Below are positions 36,474 through 45,974 of a stretch of DNA of 64,000 bases, piece by piece. The position numbers were made by a program, and so were the translations under genes. The stretch spans positions 2,694,801-2,758,800 of the forward strand of contig NZ_CP098400.1 in assembly GCF_023674465.1 (NCBI RefSeq), written 5' to 3'. Position 1 is the first letter of the stretch, and every line of letters starts with the position of its first letter. Source of the stretch: Xiashengella succiniciproducens. Its GTDB lineage: Bacteria; Bacteroidota; Bacteroidia; Bacteroidales; Marinilabiliaceae. Below the pieces are notes generated by a model. The model was not told where the DNA came from. It did no database searches and worked only from the letters and a program-made list of their open reading frames with translations.

Positions 36474-37850
36474 ATGGCGGAAAAAGTTGGAAAAATCCTG
36501 GCAGTCGATGATAATGCCGACATATTATTTGCTCTTAAGATGCTGCTGAAGCCTCACGTTGAGCTAATACAGACCGAGACAGATCCGGAGCGTATCCCAC
36601 AGCACCTATCCGAAGAGGACTTTGATGTGATACTTCTTGATATGAACTTCAACAAGGATGCGATTAGCGGAAAGGAAGGATTTCACTGGCTGGAAAGAAT
36701 ACTCGAGATTGACCCGGGAGCAGTAGTGCTTTTCATCACTGCATATGGAGACGTTGAGAAATCCGTCAAAGCCATAAAAGCAGGTGCAACCGACTTCATT
36801 ATAAAACCATGGCAGAATGAAAAGCTGCTTGCTACAATCTGGTCTGCCATGCGCCTTAAGCAGTCAAAAAAGGAACTGAGTCACCTTCGTGAGCGCCAGA
36901 AAGAAATAAATACAATAATGGATCAGCCTTTTGCTGACTTTATTGGAGTAAGCCCAGGCATGCAAAAGGTATTCAGGACCATCCAGAAAGTGGCCCCAAC
37001 AGATGCAAATGTGCTGATTCTTGGGGAAAACGGCACCGGTAAGGAACTGGTTGCCCGTGCCCTTCACAGAGCATCCACAAGAAATGATGAGACCTTTATA
37101 AGTGTGGATTTGGGAGCAATTAGTGAAACTCTGTTTGAGAGTGAGCTATTCGGACATGTCAAAGGTGCCTTTACTGATGCAAAGGCTGACAGACCGGGAC
37201 GCTTTGAACTTGCTTCAGGTGGTACTATTTTCCTCGATGAGATAGGTAACCTGTCTTTACCTCTACAGTCCAAACTACTTACTGTTCTTGAACGTCGTGA
37301 GGTAACACGCGTTGGTGCCAACAAACCAATTCCAATAAACATTCGCCTTATCAGTGCGACAAATATGGGAATCAAGCAAATGGCTGCAGAAGGAACCTTC
37401 CGTCAGGACTTACTGTACAGGATAAATACTGTGGAAATAGAACTGCCTGCACTGCGTGACCGCCCTGAGGATATCCCAGTCCTTGCTGAACATTTCATAA
37501 GAATCTATTCTAAAAAGTATAACCGCCAAATCAACAAACCCAGTCCTTCTGTTATACGCAAGCTTACCCAATATCCTTGGCCCGGTAATGTAAGGGAGTT
37601 CCAGCACGTAATTGAACGTACTATCATAATGAGCGAAGGACCAAGTCTATCAGAAGATGACTTCCACCTGAGCTCCCATGCTAAAGTGAGTGAAGGCTTG
37701 GAACTTGACACATACAATCTTGATGATGTTGAAAAGAAGGTGATAGAAAAAGTGCTGAAACAACACAAGGGTAACGTTTCCAAAGCAGCCTCAGAACTGG
37801 GGCTGACCAGAACCTCCCTTTACAGAAGACTTGAAAAGTATGGGCTTTAG
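36474..37850 (+). CDS. Sigma-54-dependent response regulator (NtrC family)
   Basis: A 458-residue regulator with three domains. The receiver domain has the phosphorylation site Asp56 in VILLDMNF. The AAA+ domain has Walker A GENGTGKELVAR from residue 184, the sigma-54 contact loop GAFTDA (a variant of GAFTGA) and the arginine-rich segment RLISATN. The C-terminal Fis-type helix-turn-helix is NVSKAASELGLTRTSLYRRL. It activates sigma-54 promoters when phosphorylated, probably by the kinase that overlaps its 3' end. The divergent MacB-like ABC genes are a likely target by position. The IS4 copy lies immediately upstream; an AGGAG ribosome-binding sequence remains. Confidence 0.95.
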   Translation: MAEKVGKILAVDDNADILFALKMLLKPHVELIQTETDPERIPQHLSEEDFDVILLDMNFNKDAISGKEGFHWLERILEIDPGAVVLFITAYGDVEKSVKAIKAGATDFIIKPWQNEKLLATIWSAMRLKQSKKELSHLRERQKEINTIMDQPFADFIGVSPGMQKVFRTIQKVAPTDANVLILGENGTGKELVARALHRASTRNDETFISVDLGAISETLFESELFGHVKGAFTDAKADRPGRFELASGGTIFLDEIGNLSLPLQSKLLTVLERREVTRVGANKPIPINIRLISATNMGIKQMAAEGTFRQDLLYRINTVEIELPALRDRPEDIPVLAEHFIRIYSKKYNRQINKPSPSVIRKLTQYPWPGNVREFQHVIERTIIMSEGPSLSEDDFHLSSHAKVSEGLELDTYNLDDVEKKVIEKVLKQHKGNVSKAASELGLTRTSLYRRLEKYGL

Positions 37851-39201
37851 TAGATTTAGAAGTGAACTTATAATCAGGATATTGCTCCTTACCGGAACTA
37901 TATTCGTATTTGTTTATCTGGTCAATAAGACACAGCTGACTTTCACAACTATAGCAGTTTTACTTTTTGCAGTTGTTCAGATTATGCTGTTGATTAGACA
38001 CGTTGACAAGACAAATCAGCTTCTCAACAGCTTCCTCCAATCTATCAGATATTCTGACTTCACACGTACTTTTCAGGTGGAAAGCACCGACTCTTCGCTC
38101 AACAAGCTTAAAACTACCCTCAATGAGGTGATTCGCGACTTTCAGTCAGTAAGGGCAGAAAAGGAGGAGAGTTATCATTACCTGCAAACCATTATCCAAC
38201 ACATCGGAATAGCTCTGATTGCTTACCAACGTGACGGATCTGTAGAGCTTATCAACAATGCCACAAAGAGGCTTTTTCAGGTAAGAAATCTTCCTAATAT
38301 ACAGGTATTAAGCAGCTATAGTCATGAACTGGTTCAAAAGCTTCTTACAATCAAGCATGGGGAAAATGCACTGGTAAAGGTCAGGGACAAAGATGACCTG
38401 CTGCAACTATCTATATACGGTACTGAATTTAAGATCCACAACCGCAACATAATGCTGGTGTCTATCAAGAACATCCAGCACGAGCTTGACGACAAGGAAA
38501 TGGAGTCCTGGCAGAAACTTATCCGCGTTTTGACCCATGAGATTATGAACTCCATCACTCCTATCTCATCCCTTTCATCTACAGTCAATGGTCTGATCAA
38601 CGACATTATTGAAAGGGCTGGAGCCAATGAACAAAACGTAGAAATAACTGAAGAGCTTCAGGAAATAAGTTCGGCTCTCAGTACTATCCAGAAACGCACT
38701 GAAGGTTTGATCCAGTTTGTAAACACTTACCGTAACCTGACCCGAATACCTACACCAAACTTCACAATATTCCAGGTTTCAAGGTTGCTTAACAACATAT
38801 ACGAACTACACCGGGCCGAACTTGAAGCTCTCAACATCGAATGCACTCTGATTGTCGAGCCTCCAACACTTGAATTATCGGCTGATGAAATGCTTATCGA
38901 ACAGGTATTAATCAACCTTATTAAGAATTCAATGCACGCATTGGAGCATCGCACCAATGCACGTATTCAACTGCGCGCCTTCCTCAATAGAAGAGGGAAG
39001 ATTACAATTCAGGTAGTAGATAACGGACCGGGAATTCTTCCTGAAGTTTTAGATAAAATATTTATCCCTTTCTTTTCTACAAAGCCTCTAGGCTCTGGCA
39101 TCGGCCTTAGCCTCTCAAGACAAATAATGAGGCTTCACGGAGGAAGCCTCAATGCATTTTCGGAACCGGAGAAGGAAACAATTATTACTCTGACTTTTTA
39201 G
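37840..39201 (+). CDS. Sensor histidine kinase
   Basis: A 453-residue kinase starting at the ATG at 37840, which overlaps the regulator's last codons (the two genes share 11 bases, indicating coupled translation). Two transmembrane helices lie in residues 10-55 (IIRILLLTGTIFVFVYLV and TIAVLLFAVVQIMLLI). A PAS-like domain covers about 100-210. The phosphoacceptor is His233 in VLTHEIMNSITP, and the ATPase has NLIKNSMHAL, VVDNGPGI and GSGIGLSLSRQIM. It presumably phosphorylates the adjacent NtrC-type regulator. There is almost no periplasmic loop, so it likely senses a membrane or cytoplasmic signal. Confidence 0.94.
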   Translation: MGFSRFRSELIIRILLLTGTIFVFVYLVNKTQLTFTTIAVLLFAVVQIMLLIRHVDKTNQLLNSFLQSIRYSDFTRTFQVESTDSSLNKLKTTLNEVIRDFQSVRAEKEESYHYLQTIIQHIGIALIAYQRDGSVELINNATKRLFQVRNLPNIQVLSSYSHELVQKLLTIKHGENALVKVRDKDDLLQLSIYGTEFKIHNRNIMLVSIKNIQHELDDKEMESWQKLIRVLTHEIMNSITPISSLSSTVNGLINDIIERAGANEQNVEITEELQEISSALSTIQKRTEGLIQFVNTYRNLTRIPTPNFTIFQVSRLLNNIYELHRAELEALNIECTLIVEPPTLELSADEMLIEQVLINLIKNSMHALEHRTNARIQLRAFLNRRGKITIQVVDNGPGILPEVLDKIFIPFFSTKPLGSGIGLSLSRQIMRLHGGSLNAFSEPEKETIITLTF

Positions 39202-39871
39202 AGTCCAGTCCAGCCTGTTCTGCAGCCTCAAGAGCGTATAACCGGTTGAACATCACTGCCAGGTGAGCATAGAGTGATGTGTTTTGCACAACAACATTCT
39301 CGGGTGCCGAAATACGAACCGGGGTAAAATTCCAAATTGCCTTGATTCCGTTAGATACCATCATATTGGCTACTTCCTGCGCACTTGCCGCAGGTGTAGT
39401 CAATATGCCAATCTTTATTCCATGATCTTTCTTCTTGAGAAACTCATCGATATGCTCGATTGAAACACCTCCAATAGAGTGTCCTATCACCAGGGGATTG
39501 ACATCAAAGGCACCAACAATATCAAGTCCATACTGATCCAAACCATGGTCGTGCAAAAGTGCAGTACCTAAGCTTCCAGCACCAAATAAAAAAGCATGAT
39601 CCATCTCCTTGAAGCCAAGGAAATCTTCCAAAGCCTCAATCAATGGTTCGACCTCATATCCTACCCTGGTCTTTCCGCTTATACCCGTATATGATAGATC
39701 CTTTGTGACCTGAGTCGGATCCACTCCGTTATCACGGGCTATCATGGTGGATGACACGTACTGATTGCCTTTGTTGCGCGCAAGCTTCAGATAAGCCAGG
39801 TAACAAGGCATACGTCTCAGTGCCGGCTCGGGTACCAAAGTACTCTTCTTCCTAATATTTCCTTCAGCCAT
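39185..39871 (-). CDS. rex: Redox-sensing transcriptional repressor Rex
   Basis: A 228-residue Rex. The N-terminal winged helix includes STMIARDNGVDPTQVTKDLSY. A Rossmann fold with the NAD(H)-binding GAGSLGTALL near residue 98 follows, then the domain-swapped C-terminal helix. Rex represses fermentative and respiratory genes and releases DNA when NADH rises. The C-terminus overlaps the convergent kinase gene by 17 bases. Length fits the family (210-230). Confidence 0.95.
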   Translation of the reverse strand: MAEGNIRKKSTLVPEPALRRMPCYLAYLKLARNKGNQYVSSTMIARDNGVDPTQVTKDLSYTGISGKTRVGYEVEPLIEALEDFLGFKEMDHAFLFGAGSLGTALLHDHGLDQYGLDIVGAFDVNPLVIGHSIGGVSIEHIDEFLKKKDHGIKIGILTTPAASAQEVANMMVSNGIKAIWNFTPVRISAPENVVVQNTSLYAHLAVMFNRLYALEAAEQAGLDSKKSE

Positions 39872-39990
39872 ATTGTGGTTGATTTAAAACGTCTTATACG
39901 CAAAAATAGAAAGATTTTTGATTAAAGAAACAATTCTCTAATAACTATTAAGGACAAAAAAAATAGACCGCTTATGGCAGTCTATTGAGG

Positions 39991-40065
39991 TGGGCGCTAA
40001 CGGATTCGAACCGCTGACCCTCTGGGTGTAAACCAGATGCTCTGAACCAGCTGAGCTAAGCGCCC
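39991..40065 (-). tRNA. tRNA-Val (anticodon UAC), copy 1
   Basis: The minus-strand cloverleaf has acceptor GGGCGCT/AGCGCCC, anticodon stem TCTGG/CCAGA with loop TTTACAC (anticodon TAC), and T arm GCGGTTCGAATCCG. Discriminator A; CCA is not fully encoded. Confidence 0.97.
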
Positions 40066-40091
40066 TAAATATTTCCTTAATCAAAAACCGG

Positions 40092-40166
40092 TGGGCGCTA
40101 ACGGATTCGAACCGCTGACCCTCTGGGTGTAAACCAGATGCTCTGAACCAGCTGAGCTAAGCGCCC
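40092..40166 (-). tRNA. tRNA-Val (anticodon UAC), copy 2
   Basis: A tandem duplicate of the tRNA-Val at 39991, identical over the 75-base tRNA, 26 bases upstream on the same strand. The two are probably one transcript. Confidence 0.97.
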
Positions 40167-40236
40167 GGACTTCTTTTCTCAAAAAGCGATGCAAATATAG
40201 AAGAGATTTAAAAAACGACCAAATAATTCCGATACT

Positions 40237-41523
40237 TTAAACGACCTCTGCCACAACAAAAGTGCTTCCTCCTATGAAAATCAAATCATTATCCCCACAC
40301 TTTATTTTTGCAGCTTCTACTGCACTTTTCACATCGGGATAGATATCCCCTTTCAAGCCATACTTACCTGCAATATCCCGCAACTCCACGGGATCAAGAC
40401 TTCTGGGAATTGATGCCCTGGTGAAATAGTACACCCCATCCTTAGGTAGCAGCTGGAGCACCTTACTGACATCCTTGTCGCTAACCATGCCGATAACAAG
40501 GTGCTTCTTAACGGCAGGAATCTGTGCGAGCTGCTCAGCGACCTTCCTTATTCCATCTTCATTATGCCCAGTATCACAAATAATCAGTGGCTTTTCAGAC
40601 AATACCTGCCAGCGACCGTGTAGTCCTGTATTTGTTATTACACGCTCAATACCCCTGCACAAAGCTTCAGCACTAATTCCGGAACCTGTCTTTCTCAGGC
40701 TTTCTATTGCAGCTACAACAGTTGCAATATTCTCCAGCTGATATATTCCTGGTAAGGGAACTCTCAGGTCTTTGTATGTCAATTTGTCTTCCACATATAT
40801 ATCGACTGTCTGAAATGCATGGCTGTATGCAGTTCTTTCAACTTTTACACAATCAACTGCCCAGCAAATGGGTGAACCATTCTGCCCGGCCTTTGTCAAG
40901 AAAACCTCATCATACTCCTCATGCCTTCTCCCAATTACGGCAGGTACTCCGGGCTTAATAATACCGGCTTTCTCTGATGCTATCTTAGCCAAGGTGTCTC
41001 CCAGAATAGCGACATGATCCAACCCGATATTGGTTATTACACTCAGTTCGGGTGTAATAATATTTGTTGAATCCAGTCTGCCGCCAAGCCCAACTTCCAC
41101 AACAGCAAAATCAATGTTCTGCACCGCAAAATAATTAAAGGCCATGGCAACCGTCATCTCAAAAAATGAGGGTTGGACTGTTTCAATTATATCCCTGCTC
41201 TTTTCAACAAAGTCTACAACATCCTCCTCCCTTATCATCTCTCCGTTGACCTTTATCCGCTCTCTGAAATCAATCAGGTGTGGCGATGTATACAGGCCTG
41301 TGCGATAACCTGCCTCCTGGAGAATGGAGGCAAGCATATGAGATACGGATCCTTTGCCATTGGTCCCTGCAATATGGATGCTACGAAACTTTCGATGTGG
41401 ATGACCGAAATACTCATCCATACGAAGTGTATTGTCAAGGTTGTCCTTATATGCCGATGCCCCGCTACGCTGGTACATCGGAAGTTGTGAAAACAAATAG
41501 TCGATTGCTTCCTGATAATTCAT
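40237..41523 (-). CDS. folC: Bifunctional folylpolyglutamate synthase/dihydrofolate synthase
   Basis: A 428-residue Mur-ligase-superfamily enzyme. The ATP site GTNGKGSVSHMLASIL is at about residues 53-68, followed by the FolC pattern GLYTSPHLIDFRERIKVNG, EVGLGGRLDSTN and DTGHNEDGIRKV in the C-terminal domain. FolC joins L-glutamate to dihydropteroate and extends folate polyglutamate chains. Single-gene FolC is normal in Bacteroidota. It starts 70 bases from the divergent phoH-like gene. Confidence 0.95.
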   Translation of the reverse strand: MNYQEAIDYLFSQLPMYQRSGASAYKDNLDNTLRMDEYFGHPHRKFRSIHIAGTNGKGSVSHMLASILQEAGYRTGLYTSPHLIDFRERIKVNGEMIREEDVVDFVEKSRDIIETVQPSFFEMTVAMAFNYFAVQNIDFAVVEVGLGGRLDSTNIITPELSVITNIGLDHVAILGDTLAKIASEKAGIIKPGVPAVIGRRHEEYDEVFLTKAGQNGSPICWAVDCVKVERTAYSHAFQTVDIYVEDKLTYKDLRVPLPGIYQLENIATVVAAIESLRKTGSGISAEALCRGIERVITNTGLHGRWQVLSEKPLIICDTGHNEDGIRKVAEQLAQIPAVKKHLVIGMVSDKDVSKVLQLLPKDGVYYFTRASIPRSLDPVELRDIAGKYGLKGDIYPDVKSAVEAAKIKCGDNDLIFIGGSTFVVAEVV

Positions 41524-41592
41524 GGAATCACCAAAATAGAATAAATTAAGATGGCAAAAGTGAGAATTTTGACTGATTATTGAATAACTTTA

Positions 41593-42954
41593 ATGGAAAA
41601 TAAATCTTACTCTATGACTGCCAAAAAGAAAGGTGTCGCCAAGATTTTTGTTCTCGACACAAATGTACTGCTTCACGACCACAACTGTCTCTACAATTTT
41701 CAGGACAATGATGTCATTATCCCCATCGTGGTTCTCGAAGAACTGGATAAATTCAAAAAGGGAAGTGACCAGATAAACTACCAGGCCCGGGAATTTGTCC
41801 GCATAATGGACAAGCTGGCAGGGGAGAAACTCTTTACAGATGGAGTCCCCCTTGGTCCGGACAAGGGCCGGCTTTTCATAGCAACCGGAAAACCTTATCC
41901 CAAGGTAATGGAAGAATCATTCGCAGAAGACACCCCCGATCACAGGATACTTGCTATTACTATCCACGTTACAGAAATATTCAAAGACCGTACTGTAGTT
42001 CTAATCTCCAAGGACATCAACCTCAGAATGAAGGCCAAGTCACTCGGCCTCAAGGCCGAGGACTATGAAACCGACAAGGTCAAAGATATTGAAGTCCTGC
42101 ACAAGGGGGTTGAGAATGTCGAGAACTTTGATCCTGCGATTATCAAAAGGATTTATGACCATGGAAGCATCCCCAGGAACGATTTTCCAATGGATAAGAA
42201 ACAATGCCCTTCCAACCAGTATTTTGTACTCAAGAACGGAGCAACAAGCGTACTTGTCTGGAGCGATCCTTTCAACAATGTGATACGGCGCATTGAGAAG
42301 GAAAATGCCTTTGGCATCGAACCGCGCAATGCCGAGCAGACATTCTCTCTGCATGCTCTTTTGAATCCGGATATCAAACTGGTTTCCCTTTCAGGAAAGG
42401 CCGGTACGGGTAAGACCCTCCTTGCACTGGCAGCAGCTCTTAAGCAGCACAATATGTACAAGCAAATACTGCTTGCAAGACCTATTGTTCCCTTGTCAAA
42501 CCGTGATCTTGGCTTCTTGCCTGGCGATGTTAAAGAAAAGGTAGGGCCCTATATGCTGCCCCTTTTTGATAACCTTGCGGTTATCAAAAACAAGTTCAAC
42601 CAGCAAAGTAAGGAATACCAACTTATAGAGGATAAACTTAAACGAGAGGAACTTATCATTACTCCTTTGGCATTTATCCGCGGTCGAAGTCTTTCAGATG
42701 TGTATTTTATTGTTGACGAAGCACAGAACCTCACCCCGCACGAGGTCAAGACCATCATCACCCGTGCAGGTGAGAACACCAAGATAGTGTTTACCGGCGA
42801 TATTCATCAGATTGACACTCCATATCTGGATATGCAATCCAACGGTCTGGCATACCTGACTGATAAGATGAATGGACAGGATGTATTTGCCCACGTCAAC
42901 CTGGTAAAGGGAGAAAGAAGCTACCTGGCAGAACTGGCTTCCAACCTGCTGTAG
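41593..42954 (+). CDS. PIN domain-PhoH family ATPase
   Basis: A 453-residue two-domain protein. The N-terminal PIN nuclease domain (FVLDTNVLLHDHNCL from about residue 17, VVLEELDKFK, and LISKDINLRMKA) has the conserved acidic residues. The C-terminal PhoH-like ATPase has Walker A SGKAGTGKTLLAL (about 265-277) and the Walker B-type FIVDEAQNLTPHEVK. PIN-PhoH proteins are proposed RNA helicase-nucleases; the biological role here is not established. An alternative start at ATG 41614 is possible. A terminator follows at 43071. Confidence 0.92.
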   Translation: MENKSYSMTAKKKGVAKIFVLDTNVLLHDHNCLYNFQDNDVIIPIVVLEELDKFKKGSDQINYQAREFVRIMDKLAGEKLFTDGVPLGPDKGRLFIATGKPYPKVMEESFAEDTPDHRILAITIHVTEIFKDRTVVLISKDINLRMKAKSLGLKAEDYETDKVKDIEVLHKGVENVENFDPAIIKRIYDHGSIPRNDFPMDKKQCPSNQYFVLKNGATSVLVWSDPFNNVIRRIEKENAFGIEPRNAEQTFSLHALLNPDIKLVSLSGKAGTGKTLLALAAALKQHNMYKQILLARPIVPLSNRDLGFLPGDVKEKVGPYMLPLFDNLAVIKNKFNQQSKEYQLIEDKLKREELIITPLAFIRGRSLSDVYFIVDEAQNLTPHEVKTIITRAGENTKIVFTGDIHQIDTPYLDMQSNGLAYLTDKMNGQDVFAHVNLVKGERSYLAELASNLL

Positions 42955-43070
42955 GGTAACAGGCACCTGGAAAACGGATATCTTCACGCTCCAGGTCAGA
43001 CCTTGCAAAGGCAATTCTTAGGTGCGTGCCGTAAAAATTCTAAACCGGACACATAAAATAAGGAAGTACC

Positions 43071-43105
43071 GGGGTGCCCTTCTAAACGGGTACCCCTCTT
43101 TTTAT
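43071..43105 (+). terminator. Intrinsic terminator after the PhoH-like gene
   Basis: GGGGTGCCC and GGGTACCCC form a 9-base stem (one G-T pair) followed by TCTTTTTATT. A TATCTTTG box (43106-43113) directly after it may start the next operon. Confidence 0.75.
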
Positions 43106-43134
43106 TATCTTTGTGTTTTAAACCACACATAGAG

Positions 43135-43929
43135 ATGGAGATAGACTACAAAGATATTTGCCTTAAGGTTACCGGACTAGCTCAGAATGCCGGCAGGGCA
43201 CTGAAGACCGCCCGTGCCAAAGAGGCCCCTCAGAAAGAATCCAAAGGCAGGAATGACTTCGTTACCAGGTTTGATAAACAGACTGAAGAAAGACTGATCA
43301 GGGAACTTTCGGAGCTACTCCCCCAATCAGGTTTTGTGGCTGAGGAAAACAGTTCGGATAAAAGGGGAGTTACCTACAACTGGATCATCGACCCTATAGA
43401 CGGAACGACAAACTTTATCCACGGACTATTCCCATATGCCATAAGTATTGCATTGCAGGAAAATGATGAGATTGTTGTCGGAGTGGTTTATGAAGCCGGA
43501 CTTGACGAGTGTTTTTATGCATGGAAAGATGGTGGAGCCTACCTAAACGGACAAAGGATTAGGGTATCAGAAGCTGCAACTGTGGCCGACAGTCTGATTG
43601 CAACCGGTTTCCCCTATACCAACTTCTCACAGATGAATGAGTTTATCGAATCGCTCAACTACTTTATGAAAAACAGTCACGGCATGAGGCGCCTGGGTTC
43701 AGCAGCTGCAGACCTTGTGTATGTAGCCTGCGGTAGGGTGGATGCCTTCTACGAATATGACCTCAAACCCTGGGATGTAGCAGCAGGTGCATTTATAGTA
43801 CAGGAAGCCGGTGGCAGGGTTTCCGATTTTGCTGGAGGAAACAATTACCTTTATGGAAGGCAGATCATAGCCACCAACGCTCTGGTTTATGATGAAATGT
43901 ATTCAGTTGTTAGCAGCTTCCTTAAATGA
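43135..43929 (+). CDS. Inositol monophosphatase family protein
   Basis: A 264-residue phosphatase from the ATG at 43135; an apparent TTG start at 43111 lies in the promoter. Metal-binding motifs of the IMPase family are present: EENS (about residue 70), IDPIDGTTNFIHG (about 84-96) and KPWDVAAGAFIVQEAGG near residue 210. Members remove phosphate from inositol-1-phosphate or related sugar phosphates with Mg2+. It begins a three-gene operon with a lipid acyltransferase and a glycosyltransferase (4-base overlaps), so a cell-envelope substrate is possible. The exact substrate is unknown. Confidence 0.9.
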   Translation: MEIDYKDICLKVTGLAQNAGRALKTARAKEAPQKESKGRNDFVTRFDKQTEERLIRELSELLPQSGFVAEENSSDKRGVTYNWIIDPIDGTTNFIHGLFPYAISIALQENDEIVVGVVYEAGLDECFYAWKDGGAYLNGQRIRVSEAATVADSLIATGFPYTNFSQMNEFIESLNYFMKNSHGMRRLGSAAADLVYVACGRVDAFYEYDLKPWDVAAGAFIVQEAGGRVSDFAGGNNYLYGRQIIATNALVYDEMYSVVSSFLK

Positions 43930-44834
43930 CAGATAAGAAAGAAAAGAAATCAATAGGCTTTCAGATTGGCTACCCCTTACTATGGCTGGCCGGGCACCTG
44001 CCTCTGTGGGTACTATATCGCTTGTCAGACTTTCTGTTTGTGATAATGCTTATTGTCGGTTACAGGCGAAAGGTCGTAACCCGCAATCTGCGTAACTCCT
44101 TCCCCGATAAGACCTCTGCACAGATACGCAGGATCAGGATACGCTTTTACCGCCATTTCTGCGACCTTCTGGTGGAAACTATCTCCCTGATTGGAATTGA
44201 TATCAGACAGATTCAAAACAGAGTGAAAGTGGTCAATCCTGAACTTATGGAAGAACTGCTTAATGAGGGCAACAACGTAATTGCAGTTCTCGGCCACTAT
44301 TGCAACTGGGAATGGACACCTGTAGTCAGCATGGATTACAAGAATACAGTCTCAATGTCGGTATACCGCCCACTTAAAAACAAGGAGTTTGACAAACTGA
44401 TGCTCAATATGCGCAGCCGGTTTGGCTCTATCAACCTGCCCCTGAATTCGGTAAGTCGTGAGATAGTAAAACTGAGGCAACAGAGCCGCCAGTTTGTTAT
44501 TGGACTAATATCCGACCAGAGTCCGTCAAAGTTCGAGCTAAACTACTGGACGACTTTCCTTAATCAGAATACTGCAATAATACTTGGTCCTGAAAAAATG
44601 GCCAGGCTAAGCAAATCAAAGGTTGTATACTGGCACATTGTCAAGACAGGCCGGGGCAGGTATCAGATGACCTACATCCCCTACCCTGGTGATGTAGCAA
44701 CTTCAACTGAGTATGAAATAACCGAATGGCATGTAAGGTTGCTGGAAGGGCAGATAATGGACGCACCGGAATTCTGGCTATGGTCACACAAGAGGTGGAA
44801 ATACTCTCACCTATACAAACCTTCTGGCTTATGA
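43926..44834 (+). CDS. Lysophospholipid/lipid A acyltransferase (LpxL/HtrB family)
   Basis: A 302-residue membrane-associated acyltransferase. The family motif H-x4-E occurs in VLGHYCNWEWTP near residue 120, with a hydrophobic N-terminal anchor (LLWLAGHLPLWVLYRL) and the conserved VIGLISDQSPS downstream. LpxL-type enzymes add the secondary acyl chains to lipid A at the inner membrane. It overlaps the upstream IMPase by four bases and the downstream glycosyltransferase by four bases, so the three are translationally coupled. Which acyl position is used cannot be told. Confidence 0.9.
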   Translation: MTDKKEKKSIGFQIGYPLLWLAGHLPLWVLYRLSDFLFVIMLIVGYRRKVVTRNLRNSFPDKTSAQIRRIRIRFYRHFCDLLVETISLIGIDIRQIQNRVKVVNPELMEELLNEGNNVIAVLGHYCNWEWTPVVSMDYKNTVSMSVYRPLKNKEFDKLMLNMRSRFGSINLPLNSVSREIVKLRQQSRQFVIGLISDQSPSKFELNYWTTFLNQNTAIILGPEKMARLSKSKVVYWHIVKTGRGRYQMTYIPYPGDVATSTEYEITEWHVRLLEGQIMDAPEFWLWSHKRWKYSHLYKPSGL

Positions 44835-45865
44835 CTCTGGATGTGGTGATACTCAACTGGAATGGCAGGAAACTGCTTGAAATACTGCTACCCAGGGTCG
44901 CGGAACGCTCAGCTGTTAAGGGCGTTACCCTTGTCCTGGCAGATAATGGTTCTGATGATGATTCAGTGGAATGGGTTAAAACCAATATGCCAGATGTCAA
45001 GATTATCGAATTAGGGCAAAACTATGGTTTTGCCGACGGTTACAACAGGGCTCTGGCCCTATTGGAAAGCGACTATTGTTTGCTACTTAATTCTGATGTG
45101 GAGCCTGCAGAAAACTGGCTACCACCACTTATCCGGGTTATGGATGAGAATTCTGAAGTAGCAGCGGTTACACCCAAAATAAAGGATTACAATAACAAAC
45201 AGTATTTTGAATATGCAGGTGCTGCCGGTGGATATATAGACAAACTGGGCTATACATTTTGCAGGGGCAGAATCTTTGACAATGTAGAGGAAGACAGAGG
45301 GCAGTACGATACTCCCAGCAAGGTATTCTGGGGTAGTGGTGCAGCTCTCCTGGTACGTCGTAAATTATTCCTTGACAGTGGCGGATTTGACAGCCATTTC
45401 ATTGCTCATATGGAAGAGGTTGACTGGTGTTGGAGAATTAAAAACAGAGGCTATGAAATCCTTTATGAACCATCCTCAGAGGTATATCATATGGGAGGAG
45501 GCAGCCTTAACTATGGGAATCCCAGGAAAACATACCTGAATTTCCGTAATAACCTGTTTCTTATACTCAAAAATCAATATGGGACCAAAGCATGGTTGAT
45601 TATCGCTGCCCGCTTTGTACTTGATTTTGTAGCATTGCTCAACTTCTTCTTTAAAGGTGAAGGGCTACATGCAGCAGCAATATCCAAAGCTCATAGAAAT
45701 TTCCTAAAAGATGCCGGCAGATATAAAGCCATCCGCAAACAGCTGATGAGATCTGTGAAAGCCAGGCAACATCCGGAACAATACAGGGGATCTGTTGTAC
45801 TTGACTACTTTCTGAAAGGTAAAAAGGAATTCAAAATGCTAAGGTTTAAGCCTGATCCAAAGTAA
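44831..45865 (+). CDS. Glycosyltransferase family 2
   Basis: A 344-residue GT-A fold glycosyltransferase from the ATG at 44831 (TLDVVILNWNGRKLLEILLP), overlapping the acyltransferase stop as ATGA. The nucleotide-binding acidic motifs are VLADNGSDD and LLLNSDVEP, and EEVDWCWRIKNRGYEI is the usual acceptor-side motif of WcaA/rhamnosyltransferase-like members. A C-terminal hydrophobic region (LIIAARFVLDFVALLNFFFK) suggests membrane contact. It probably adds a sugar to a cell-surface glycan or lipid; donor and acceptor are unknown. Confidence 0.9.
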   Translation: MTLDVVILNWNGRKLLEILLPRVAERSAVKGVTLVLADNGSDDDSVEWVKTNMPDVKIIELGQNYGFADGYNRALALLESDYCLLLNSDVEPAENWLPPLIRVMDENSEVAAVTPKIKDYNNKQYFEYAGAAGGYIDKLGYTFCRGRIFDNVEEDRGQYDTPSKVFWGSGAALLVRRKLFLDSGGFDSHFIAHMEEVDWCWRIKNRGYEILYEPSSEVYHMGGGSLNYGNPRKTYLNFRNNLFLILKNQYGTKAWLIIAARFVLDFVALLNFFFKGEGLHAAAISKAHRNFLKDAGRYKAIRKQLMRSVKARQHPEQYRGSVVLDYFLKGKKEFKMLRFKPDPK

Positions 45866-45974
45866 CGAATCCAATTGCATGGTTTACCAAAGCCCAAATA
45901 CAAGACTAAAACACCCCAGGAAGGCGGGTAAATTATTGCTCTATAAAGGACCTATTACTTGTAGAATAATTCAA

